This document shows, one piece after another, positions 11,214 to 21,030 of a stretch of 64,000 nt of DNA. Source of the DNA: Haemaphysalis longicornis (taxonomy: Eukaryota > Arthropoda > Arachnida > Ixodida > Ixodidae); assembly GCA_013339765.2 (NCBI GenBank), contig CM023457.1:55081745-55145744 (forward strand), read 5' to 3'. How positions within the stretch are numbered: the stretch's first letter is position 1; each line of letters begins with the position of its first letter. Below the pieces are notes generated by a model. That model did not search any database and was not told the origin of the DNA. It saw nothing but the letters and a program-made list of their open reading frames with translations. A program made the translations under genes and the position numbers.

Positions 11214-12955
11214 ATGGCCGAGCTGAAACCGTTCGCATGCCTTTCGCCAGGGAGTATTAGGGTAGTCGACATTGAGACCAGCGAGGGGTTCGACTGCGAA
11301 CAAGCCTTCGGAAGCGGCCACTTCCAAAACCACCTCACCCTCTTCACGGCATTTTCTGTGTTAGTCGTGATTTCCCACGCAATTGCGTTCACCCTCATCT
11401 CGACGGAAGTCGACCACTGGTGCAGGCAGCCAACTGGCGGAACCTCTCGGCCGACGCCTGGAGGAACATCTCGATTCCTGTCGATCCCGATGGGCGGCAC
11501 AGCAAGTGTATGGTCTACGCAAACCCGGGGGACCCTAACGACACCAAGGTCATTGAGTGCGATGCCTGGGACTTCGACCTCGAGCGGAAGAACCGAAGCA
11601 TCGTCAGTGTGTGGAACCTAGTATGCAGCCGCCGTTCACTGAAGACGCTCGCCGACGTCGTCTTCATGGCCGGCTCCGTGGTATTCCTCCTGCTGTCAGG
11701 ACACTTCGCCGACCGCGTCGGACGCCTGCCGGTAGTTCTGGGCTCGGCCAGCATACTGACAGTGGCCACTCTGGGTACTTGCTTCGCCCCTTCTTACCCC
11801 GTGTACTTAGTCACCCGGTTCCTCATCTCGGGCTGCACTGTCTCCCTGAACGCAGTGACCGGCATTATCCTTGCCGAGTGTTCCTCGTGTGCACGCCGAT
11901 CGACCTTGTTGTCCTTGTCCTTCCTCCTGGGAAACTTGCTGGCCGATACGTACACTCGTTTCCTCAAATGGGTGCGGCCTTCCCACTGGTTCTATCATCA
12001 GCTTGCCATCGTTGCACCCACGCTGCTCGTCCCGGTCTGGTCCCTCCTCGCAACGGAGTCTCCTCGATGGCTGATTGCCAGCCGCAGGCTCGAAGCAGCG
12101 GCTCGAGTTATGCGTGCAGCCGCACAACGGAATGGCAGCAACACCGACGGCGTAGATCTCCTTCTGCAAAGAGTGAAACGCCGACTCGAAGCCGAAATTG
12201 GTGCTGATGGAGCGACGCCACTGGCCACGGACATGGTAAGAGTTGTGCGGCGTCGGGCGGCGATCATGTTCTGGTCTTCATTTTGCGCCACCGCCTCCTT
12301 TCGCTCGTTGAATCTGTACCACGCTAAAAAAAGCAGTGCGATGCCGTTGCTGGACTGGATCTCAATGTGCACCAGCGCCTTTGCATACTGCGTGCTGCTG
12401 AAGTTCGTCAACCGGATCGACAAGACGAGGCTCATGACCATTACCTTCGTGATTCTCGGCACGTTGTGTCTTCTTGGAAGCATCGCTGCGCTCTTAGCCA
12501 CCCCAGCGTCAGTACTCGATGTCGTCGGTAGCATCTCCTTTGTACTGGCGGTGGCGGGTAGCACCTTCGCGATATATTTCAACTTTGTCTACGTCATCGA
12601 GCTCTTTCCGACTCCCATCCGGGGCATTGCCGTGTGCTTGTCTTTTGCCGGCGCTCGTATGGGCGGTACGGTCGGCTTTTTATTGCCATCGCTGACGGAA
12701 CTGAACCTCGATGACCTTGCCTTAGCGCTTCTCGCAGCAGTGGTATACTCTTCGGCCTATTCCTTCCAATACTTGCCGCTGGAGTATGGCACCTACGCCC
12801 GACTGGCGGACGCCCACGTCACCTTCACGAGTCCAATTGACTGCAGAGGATCCATGAGCCCTATCGGGGTGATGAAGCAGTCGCTGTCACGGCAACATTC
12901 GAAGAAGAAAGTTAAAAAAACTGCCACGGAGAGAAGGAGAAGTCACCACCCATAG
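11214..12955 (+). CDS. SLC22-like organic ion transporter, copy 3 (one-base frameshift)
   Basis: This is a plasma-membrane MFS transporter of the SLC22 type and the best-preserved copy. The chosen start at 11214 is conserved in all three copies with a strong Kozak context; an in-frame ATG at 11145 is possible but lies in a less conserved leader. Predicted length after correction is 580 aa, usual for SLC22. There is a helix at about residues 42-63, then a large extracellular loop to about 146 with four or more Cys and N-glycosylation sequons (NLS, NIS). GHFADRVGR falls near 163-171 and ATESPRW near 280-286. More helices lead to a cytosolic Ser/Lys/Arg tail. At 11441-11442 the sequence GGCGGAAC lacks one A compared with GGCGGAAAC in copies 1 and 2, shifting the frame at residue 77. 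It is intronless, suggesting a retrocopy origin followed by DNA-level duplication. It may be intact if that base is an assembly error. Confidence 0.85.
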
Positions 12956-13980
12956 TATCTTTTATGCGGACAATGCTCTGTATTTCTTAAACGCAATATC
13001 TTTCCGTACATCGGGCTTCGCAACTGATACATAACGTTGAGAATTATATATTTACAAGTGTTCCTGTTTGTGTGCGTTGTATTTTATGGATGTTGTACAC
13101 TAAACAGGCGTAAACAAAGCACGATTAATTGTTTTTGCACGAGGTGATATTTTATTAACAGCAGGCAAGTTCATTAAATTTCATTCGCTCACCCCTCTGC
13201 TCGCGTTCACTGATTTTTGGCTTTGTATAAGACATTTTTTCATCATCATGCGATAGCCAGGAGGCTTTTCCCTTCAAAGCCCATAAGCACAGTTCACTCC
13301 TCCGAGGAAAACAGCAGTGCTGGAGAAAGATCGCAGGTTGGCCCCGAAAAAAGAGACGCACCAAGCGCCCGGTTGGAGACACAGGTATCTCGGAGAAGGG
13401 TGAACCGCTGCCGTACACGAGTGGCCTTGGCACGTTTAAACATTCACGTAGGTGCAGATGTTAATGATGTTAATGCTGGCGATGGAAAGCTAGCTGAACG
13501 AGCTTTGTAGGGTTTTCCTAGGCACGGCCCCGAAATTAATCAGAAAGTTCTGCACTAGAAGGCGAGAATTCCAAATGAACTTAACTTCCGCTTTCACGTT
13601 CTTAGAAAATTCTAAAGATCAATAGATATATTTTGCTTACCGGCTATTTAAGCATCTCGCCCCTAAAAAGGATTTTAGCGCTTGCGCGGCCGGACAAGGC
13701 TTCTGATGTTACCAACTCCTTCACTGTCAGCTGCTTGTGTGAAGGAAGGGAAGAGAACGTTTAACCAAACAAGCAAAAATAACATAGCAACATCACCATA
13801 ATTACGACGGAGCGATCTTGTCAATGAGCAAGCAACACCACTTCGAATGCAGGCATACACGCACTCAGTGCCCAAATCGCTGCCGTCAAAATTTCCCGAC
13901 GCCTATAAGCTCTACTACAGACACCGCGGCGTAGAGACCGACCGATAACATATGGTATGGCCTTGCAGATAATAAGAAAA
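12956..13980 (+). repeat. 3' flank of transporter copy 3, duplicated
   Basis: This matches the 3' flank of copy 2 on the opposite strand (4788 down to about 3800), including the stretch around 13155-13433. No independent gene is supported. Open frames occur at matching places on both copies but their reading frames differ. Confidence 0.6.
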
Positions 13981-14428
13981 AAATCTCCCACCTCCCCTCG
14001 CGGGAACCGCTGGTGAGATATAGGGTTCACGTTGCATCGTTGGACAGCGGAGGAACGGCGCTGGAACGATGGAGTGGAGCGGCGCAGGCACCGCGTTTAT
14101 AGCGCGCATAACGGTGAGGGGACGCGCCGGCGCCAGTGCGTCTGCCGCGGCTATGACGGAACACAATCTAACACAATCCACTTTAATCTAATCCAATCCA
14201 AATCCAAATCCAATCCAATCCAAGCCAAGCCAATCCAAGCCAATCCATTCGAATCCAATCCAATGCCCCTCGCGAGAGAGTGTTCGCTATCGGAGAGGAG
14301 AGGGGGTGAGCGGCCGAGAGCGCAGCTCACGGGGCGAGGCGAGGAGAATGGGGGATCGGCGGACGCCCACAACAACGCCGACGCCGGATGCAGGGACAAG
14401 GCGAGTGAATGACATGCAGTCGCAACTA
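13981..14428 (-). mobile_element. Insertion (repeat Z) present only in the D2 duplicate
   Basis: The D1 copy reads straight through from aataagaaaa to taccgaag; here about 450 bp interrupt it. The insertion starts with ctcccacctcccctcgcgggaacc and holds gagagtgttcgctatcgga. Both are found inverted at about 41708-41990. It also contains an irregular pentamer array (TCCAA/AATCC) at about 14160-14260. Family unknown. Confidence 0.6.
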
Positions 14429-14587
14429 ATACCGAAGATCAAAGGCCCAACGATTCGGCGGTGTGAAGAAATGCTGTACAGCGTAGATCCATAATGTCAG
14501 AAGCATTTATTAGTGATCGCACGAGAAACTCCAACGGACTCCAGGTATATTAGGAGAGACCACCGATCTTAAACGTATTATTTTCTT

Positions 14588-16436
14588 CAGAATTTTGGTA
14601 TGCTCCCATGATTGTAATTATTACAAGGAGTCACAGACAGACATACAGAACAAATTTATTTTGCCACAGCCCGGGCAAGAGACAGGCGACGTCTTCTCTG
14701 TCGTCCGTCGGGAAGCAGGGCTCCTTATACGCAGGGTTCTGGTGCCGTCGGCCAAGCGGGCAGGTCTTCTTGGACTTCTGGGTTTTGCTCACGCAGGGCG
14801 GCCTCCCAGCGCCTCTGGTGATGATAGGGAGAATGGGGTGGGATCGGTGCCAGGATAGAGGGATTCTATCACAGGCCCATCTGAGTCACGAAAATGTTCT
14901 CGGGGCCCACACGTCTGCTTACGTCCTTTAAAGCCGAAAGCCTGGATATATACTCGTTTTATCTTCCTTCGTGCAAAATCGTAATTGCGTCTTTTTGCGC
15001 TTTCGTTGTTTTTGCCTTTGACCCAAATTACTTCTATTGGCTTCTTTCCTGTAGATTAAACGGTCGTGGTTGTTGTTCCTTTAGGTATAGATATACGCAA
15101 TCAGTGGATCGGCCAATCAATAGAAGACAGTGAAAATAAAAAGAATTCTTTTTAATTACGAGGCTCTTGGAAAAGTTAACTTGCGTCATTTTCTTTGTTT
15201 TCGTTCGTGCGTGTTACGTTTCGCGTTACGTCAGGAAGAAGAGTGGCACACGCCACAGCTTCCTCGAATCAGGATATTCTGCGCAGTTGGTGTGCACCTC
15301 AACTGTTCTTTTCACCCACCATCGAGTTCGGATTTCCCACCACACGCAGCATTTCTCGCGTTTTAGGTTCACGCTACTTTGTTCTTTATATTTCGTGCAG
15401 CAGGACCATTAGCGCCACAAAACCTCCAAATCCTGCCCAATCGTCCTGGAGGGTATGTGCCTCAAAAAAGAAACAACGAGAATAACTTCTGTACTACCGC
15501 TGACATGAGTAAAGAGTTCAGTATTGGTCTGCTCCTATGAATTTCAGGGTTCAATTTCGTACCGATAACACGTGTAATATTGGCGGTGAGATGTTTGAGT
15601 GGCGCCCCCTGGCTTTGACTTCGGCTTAGGGACTCGCGCCGCTGTCGTCTGCTACACTCCGCTTGTGAGGGGCAGCTGTGCCTGTATTAGAAATCGCCCA
15701 CCTTGATGGGTTAGTTTTGCCAGCTTGCGAAACATCTGAATAATTTCAAGCTGTATCCCCCAGAAGTTTGAAACACACCAGGAGAGAGAGTGAGCAACTT
15801 TCTTCAGAGCATCGGTCAGAAGATCGTGTGTAACTCGTCCTTTCTAGTGAATACGCGAGGTTCAACGCTCATGTCTCCTGTTTAGGTATTAAAATGCGTC
15901 GGCTTCCCTATAGTGTTTATGAGATGCTCTTATGATAACTCAACACTTTGTCGCTACGCACCAAGCAGCGGGCCCCTACACGCGTATCGCACAGCAGGAA
16001 ATAAAGCGGCTGTCTTCTATTTTCTTTCATTGTTGTTGACTCGTAACAGATGAATATTTTTTTTGTGCCTGCCCAACGCATTAGTTTTTCTGCAGCGTCT
16101 CAACGTTTTACTAGTATGGCTGGGTATATTTCGGAGGCTCGAGATCGTGTGTATATATTGCTGTATGGCATACATTCTCTTCTTAACAGATTGGCTTTCG
16201 TTATGGCTGCGTGCAAGGAAGTGCATATCCGCAGCGTGCGTTGTTTATTCACATGCAAATACAACGAGAAGGTTTGCCCTACTCTACCGCTATGGCGCTT
16301 CAAACAGCATTGTCTAGAGTACTCGAGCGGCTTTTGTGCACAGAATTTCTATCGTAACCATCGTCATTATAACGAACTGACTCACCCGAACAATTATGAC
16401 ATGATTACAGTGTTGAAGGCTTCATATACTCGCTAA
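14588..16436 (+). repeat. Repeat X, longest copy
   Basis: The left 1.36 kb matches 8497-9774 plus 10937-11028 and, inverted, the D1 copy. The right part, from about 15570, matches 25690 down to 24774 on the minus strand and includes a short open frame (16203-16436) seen in both. No family signature beyond the retroelement-like ending at 14640-14860 is recognised. It is probably a composite or poorly known tick repeat. Confidence 0.7.
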
Positions 16437-16574
16437 CCAACGGAATAAATAGTATACGTGCATATGTTACAAGCATCAAAACCGACGAATATTTTCAAGC
16501 AGTTCTTTATTGTTTCACAACCCTTTGAGGCGTAAAGAACAAATCCTGGCCAACTGGGGATGGTGTTCTATGAA

Positions 16575-16674
16575 NNNNNNNNNNNNNNNNNNNNNNNNNN
16601 NNNNNNNNNNNNNNNNNNNNNNNNNNNNNNNNNNNNNNNNNNNNNNNNNNNNNNNNNNNNNNNNNNNNNNNNNN
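16575..16674. other. Assembly gap, 100 N
   Basis: Exactly 100 unknown bases, a conventional scaffold gap. The flanking sequence at 16680-16740 is not obviously continuous with the left side, so true gap size is unknown. Confidence 0.99.
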
Positions 16675-18960
16675 GCATATCCAGCCCGCCTGATCCACAC
16701 AACAACCACCACCACCACATCCTACGTTGAACTACCGTTCTTTATTTCATCAGAGGTGCTGAACCGACCATCCATGGCATCAACGAAACTAAAGTAAATT
16801 TATTAGTTTTCTGGTATTAAGCAAAGTAATGGCTGACTTTCGCAGTCAGATAATTTGGTAATGTAGTGAATGCACATCACGGTAAATTTTATAGAGAAAG
16901 TAGTTAAATTACTTCAGAAACTATTTCCCCCAAAACTTGCCGCTGCTAACCCAAAGCATGTTCTTGTGAGAGTGGTCGCAACATTTTTTTAAACATTACT
17001 CGTGGAATGGCTGCTCGGTGTTTTTTCATCGAGCGCCCATGCTCGTGGGGTAATTCTGTGCGAATCCATGTCTCGCGGGTTAAAGGGGGTCCGCCGTTGC
17101 CGAGGTTGTGCTAGCACCATTGCCGAAATTGAGTAGCGAGGTGTTGCGACTGGTCCTGGGTTGGAGAAGACGCCCATGGTTTAGATAGGGCTCGGTAAGC
17201 AAATGACAATGACTGTTTTAGCATAGCGCGTAGCGTAGGCTACGCGAGCATTAGCGGGTACCGTGATCCGGCTGCTACACCGTAAAAATAGTTTATTCCA
17301 TTAAGGGGAATTTTTATTGTCTTTAACACCCTCACAACACCCTATCTATAACACCCTCGCACTATAACCCCCTCACAAAAAGTTTCTGAATGGTATTTTG
17401 AGTGATTTGAGGTGAAGACGGTTTTAATTTTCTACGTATAGGCATATGTCTACGCATAGCAACCAGAAAAACATTTGTACATAAAAGCAATAAATAAACA
17501 TTTCAGAGATTTCAAATTCGATTATGACTTCCTTTACTTCAGAAAATTTACTTCAACGAGCTTATCTCCTGCATATTTATAAAAATGGATTTCAAAGGCC
17601 AAGATGAGTTTGTGTGACAATCGTTTAAGGCATCGATCCATGTATGGCAATTGCATAAGAGCACCGCTCAGAATAAACTAATTACGTCAAATTTTGGAGC
17701 TGTCTGAAATAATTTCGATTTCTCGAATCCCTAACAAGCACACGAGCTTGCTATGCGCCCTATATACAAACGAGAACCGCACAAGCCTCAACACTGCAAA
17801 AGCTGCTTGATCGTTTAGGTTTAAATAGGGGCAGTTTGTACTCTGCTGAACAATGGCAGCTCACGCATCCCCTAAAAAACATCTCTATTTTTCATGCCTC
17901 AAAACAAATTAACAGAAGCCCATAACAGTTCCTTTGTTAGACCTCGCGACAAAATTACAAATGAAGCAAGATTTTGCTTACCTTGCAGAGAAAATGCCTC
18001 CGCGAGAGCATGGTGACGCGCCACCGTATCGCCTTATTATAATAAAAAGCTCTTGCATTCGAAGTCAGTTAATTTAGACTTACGGTGGATGCAGGTTTAG
18101 AAACGCTGAAAGGTGTTCCTCTTGAACAAATCTGTAAAGAAATCAGGAGATTGCTTTCAACTCTGTTAGACCAGCTTTGTTATACAGATCGAAAACATAC
18201 TATACTAGAATTTTCTCCGGAATTGGCAGCACTGAGCTTACGTAAATTCTCTGAAATCGGCCGTAACAGACGAACCCTGTCCACTTGGACCTTCCAACAG
18301 GGCTTGCACGTTGGTAATTCTGGTTAGCTGCAACAACTTTTTGTCTGCTCGAGGACACTGCGAAACGCCGATTAAGTTTTATCCTGCGCTAAAGTGGACC
18401 TCTCCTGAGGAAATAGTTCAACGCATTAATTTGTTTCTATCCGTTCCTCTCAATGTTGTAAAGTGCAGCAGTCCCACTCGCAACTGAAAGAATTCAGCAA
18501 TTTTCGAAACTCAATGAAAAACATTAGCCCCATCTTCACGAAGGGAACGCTGAGTAGATGCGGAGGTGCTGACGCTTGCTTGCGCCAACCCACTAACTGG
18601 CGGGGCTGGTGTTGCTTTCATCACACTTCATCGGAAGAACGGAGTGAGAAGTGGAGTCAACCGCAGCAAGCGCTGAACTGAACGCGTGCAGCGCGCTACC
18701 CGATTTACATTCAAGGTTGAAGGAGAGGAGACGAGAGGAGGAGAGATGGGCAAGCGCCAAGCATGCGCCGCGAAAGCAGAAGCGAGAACGCGGGCGAAGC
18801 GAAAGCGAAGTGCACGCAGGTGGATCGAGAGAAGAAGTGGCGGGAGTATCGCGCAGCTGTGGGAGAGAGGGAAGGAGGAGAGTTGCGCATGCGCAGTGTG
18901 AGTGCGGACGCCGACGCGGGACATGCCCAGACTATAAGATGCTCCGCATGTAAAAATTGA
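16675..18960. other. Gene-free stretch
   Basis: AT-rich sequence with no supported gene. Short phrases of the type acaccctca repeat loosely at 17326-17390. A purine-rich tract (gaggagagga, gcgaaagcga) lies at 18715-18890, and its open frames on both strands look compositional. Confidence 0.45.
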
Positions 18961-18961
18961 A

Positions 18962-19039
18962 CGCAGCTTGCACTAGTGGTGCAAGGCTGGAAAGACAGCA
19001 GAGCTGGCTTCCCTTCCCCCTTCGTTAGAGACCCGGCTG
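18962..19039 (+). repeat. Repeat Y, left part
   Basis: Matches 32381-32456 (gcagctt, agtggtgcaag, then ccttcgt and ccggct). It is interrupted at 19040 by the THAP/SWIM element and resumes at 20526. Confidence 0.7.
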
Positions 19040-19184
19040 TATAGGAGCGTACGGCTCAAGTTTCGCCGCGCGCATGCAGCGCCGTTTCCTCCCCTGGTGG
19101 CCTTTTGCTCCCATTTCAATGCCGCACACGGGGTGCGCTCTTCCGCAGATTCGCTTGGAGTACGCTGCTTGCTGCTTCGCCGTG

Positions 19185-19810
19185 ATGAAAACTAGCGCGC
19201 CTAAGAGGAAAAGACAGGGCTTTAAATATTGTTGTGTAGTTGGGTGCCACAACAGCGTCGCAAACACGAAGGGAAAAGAGCCCATCGTCAAGTTCTATTC
19301 GTTTCCCGGCAAGTGGTACGAGACAGACCGCCGAGAAGCCTGGATCAGGGCTGTGCGGCGGAAAAAGTGAGTGACCGTTTCTCTGTCTTTCTCCTGTCAT
19401 TCAGTAGCTGAACTGCACTAAATTACCTTACTTTCTAATAGCTCTGATGGCTCCCCGTGGCTCCCCCCAAAAAACACACGAATATGCAGCAGGCACTTCG
19501 TGAACAATGCAAAGAGCGAGAGCCAGGCCAACCCAGCCTACCTGCCGACTCTGTTTCCGGATGTTTACAAAAAGCGGCGGGTAAGCGGTGAGAGACACGA
19601 AAGGTAAGATAAAGGGTAGAATCAGCCAGATTTCGCACTGACTTATACTCGCCCTGCTTTTACCCCAGGTGGGCAAAGCGGAATCGATCAGCTGCTAGAA
19701 ATTTGACGTCGCCTCATCCGCCCGAGGAATCCTCACCCGTGGACGTGCTGTCGAACGCGTCGGAGGCCGACTGCTCGCCAGAAGCGGATGCGCAATCAAA
19801 AGCCTCATAA
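19185..19810 (+). CDS. THAP-domain zinc finger protein (3 exons)
   Basis: This is a small DNA-binding protein of about 161 aa. Exons are 19185-19366 (donor gtgagt), 19442-19603 (acceptor ctaatag, donor gtaaga) and 19669-19810 (acceptor taccccag), and phases fit (2 then 2). The N-terminal C2CH THAP domain spans about residues 15-102. Zinc ligands are Cys17 and Cys21 (YCCVVGC), then Cys76 and His79 (RICSRHF). A conserved Trp53 and the THAP closing motif as LPTLFP are present. The tail after residue 113 is basic, then Ser/Pro/acidic. A second in-frame ATG at 19074 would add 37 residues. THAP domains bind DNA and occur in P-element-like transposases and host regulators. The protein stops soon after the domain, so it may be a truncated transposase. 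Using the nearer donor at 19581 instead would end the frame early, which favours 19604. Confidence 0.8.
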
Positions 19811-19814
19811 TCAA

Positions 19815-20400
19815 TCAATCACGAAACCACGGTGAAAACAGGAATCGAGCGAATGCATTCCTAATCAAAATACCTGGGAACAGGTCTGCGATGGTCTTGT
19901 TCACGTCCCGCTTGGGTTTTTTCGATAGTTTTCCCCACTGCTGGGGTCTGCTTGTGCAGATATCGTCAGTTGCCTCATTCACGTAGGCGCACACAGCCGC
20001 GGCATGCTTACAGCGGCCGGTTAATCCCGCCTTGCAAGAGCACGTCCCGGAGGCTACGGACCGTGTGTGAGCGCAGATCTGCATGCGAAAAGTCAATTTA
20101 GTATCACCACCTTTGTGTACTTAGCCTCTGAGCGCGAATACATTCGACAAGAGCGGTAGAAAGAACACAAAAAAGAGAAAGAGCGTTTACCTTCAGACGC
20201 ACATCGTAGACGACGTTGTCTTGCACTTGTGAAACGCACTTGGCGTTCAGCTGATGCTCGTCTGCTTGTATTATCTCCTCCACCGCGAACACATGTTTCA
20301 GGAGTAGCTTTCCTTTCTTCAGGGTCGCCTCCCTAAAAAATAGCTCACAGTTTTCGAGAGGAAGGAAGCCGCAGTAGAATGCCAACGTGTTAGTCGCCAT
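19815..20400 (-). CDS. SWIM-type zinc finger protein (2 visible exons, probably truncated)
   Basis: Exon 1 runs from ATG 20400 to about 20191 (70 codons, donor gtaaac). Exon 2 starts at about 20078 after ttcgcatgcag and holds a SWIM zinc finger, CxC at residues 83/85 and CxH at 93/95 (GTCSCKAGLTGRCKH), then a basic PQQWGKLSKKPKRD segment. A possible donor (ggtattt) sits at about 19873; read through, the frame stops at 19815. Proteins with this N-terminal SWIM module in invertebrates often continue into a YqaJ-like nuclease, which is missing here because the THAP gene begins within 10 bp of the stop. Its ATG lies about 120 bp inside the right terminal repeat. No independent host function can be claimed. 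Confidence 0.72.
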
Positions 20401-20525
20401 TGAAAACCAGCAGCGGCCGCACGGCAGCTCGGTGCGCGTACGGCAATCTAGGGCGGTTCTCCGCCGCGCGCAGCGCTGCTAGTATCGCTCCGGCGCGCCA
20501 CCTGGCCCAGCCGTACGCCCCTATA

Positions 20526-21030
20526 GCAGCACCTCACATGGATTTCCGAACTTGTCGCTGAAAGTTCTCCGTTACTGGCAGGCCCGGATCGTTCCGTCCG
20601 CAGGCTTTCACATCTCTCACAAAGTGGACCGCGTTAGTACGCGCTAGAACTCACGGCAACAGCCATCGCGAACTTCGCGTTGTCTAGCGCGAACTCGGAG
20701 TCGGCGCTCCCCACTTAAGGCGTGAATGACCACGAACTGGCGAGGAGAAGAGCACGCAAGAGATCGCACTACCACGAACGCTGCAGAGGGTTCTCGCAGG
20801 TCGAGCTGGCAGACGCGGGCATTCCACAGGAGGCGCACACTGACGAACCTCGGTATTTTTTCTTAGTATTTTTTGCAAGCTCCTCACGTGGCGCAAGTCC
20901 ACGCACAAGCCTGGATGGCACAGGGCGCTTCTCACGATGCGCACGCTCACGTGCGGTGGGCTGGGCTTAGTTTTTGGTAACGTTTGACGCCGGAACTAAA
21001 AGCTTAAACACCTCTGCTGTTTAAATGCCC
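20526..21030 (+). repeat. Repeat Y, right part
   Basis: Matches 32623-33140. Landmarks are cctcacatggatttccgaac at the left, gaactggcga, the acctcggtattttt segment, and ctctgctgtttaaa at the right. It is noncoding and moderately diverged from the other copy. Confidence 0.72.

Larger units (their letters stand above)
19042..20523. mobile_element. TIR-bounded DNA transposon carrying THAP and SWIM genes (ISL2EU-like, probably internally deleted)
   Basis: The left end TATAGGAGCGTACGGCT (19040-19056) is the inverted repeat of the right end AGCCGTACGCCCCTATA (20509-20525), 16 of 17 bases matching. If the outermost TA on each side is the target duplication, the element is 1482 bp. The paralogous repeat Y at 32611-32640 passes through the site without the element. 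Inside are two convergent, intron-containing genes, THAP (+) and SWIM (-), each starting close to one terminus. From memory, ISL2EU transposons have 2 bp target duplications and encode a THAP-bearing transposase and a second protein with a YqaJ-like nuclease. Neither a transposase core nor YqaJ is present here, so I infer an internal deletion. Confidence 0.68.

Noticed and set aside
19581..19698. Alternative THAP exon 2 donor at 19581
   Set aside because: It leads to a stop 10 codons into exon 3, whereas the donor at 19604 gives a phase-matched frame of 46 more codons.
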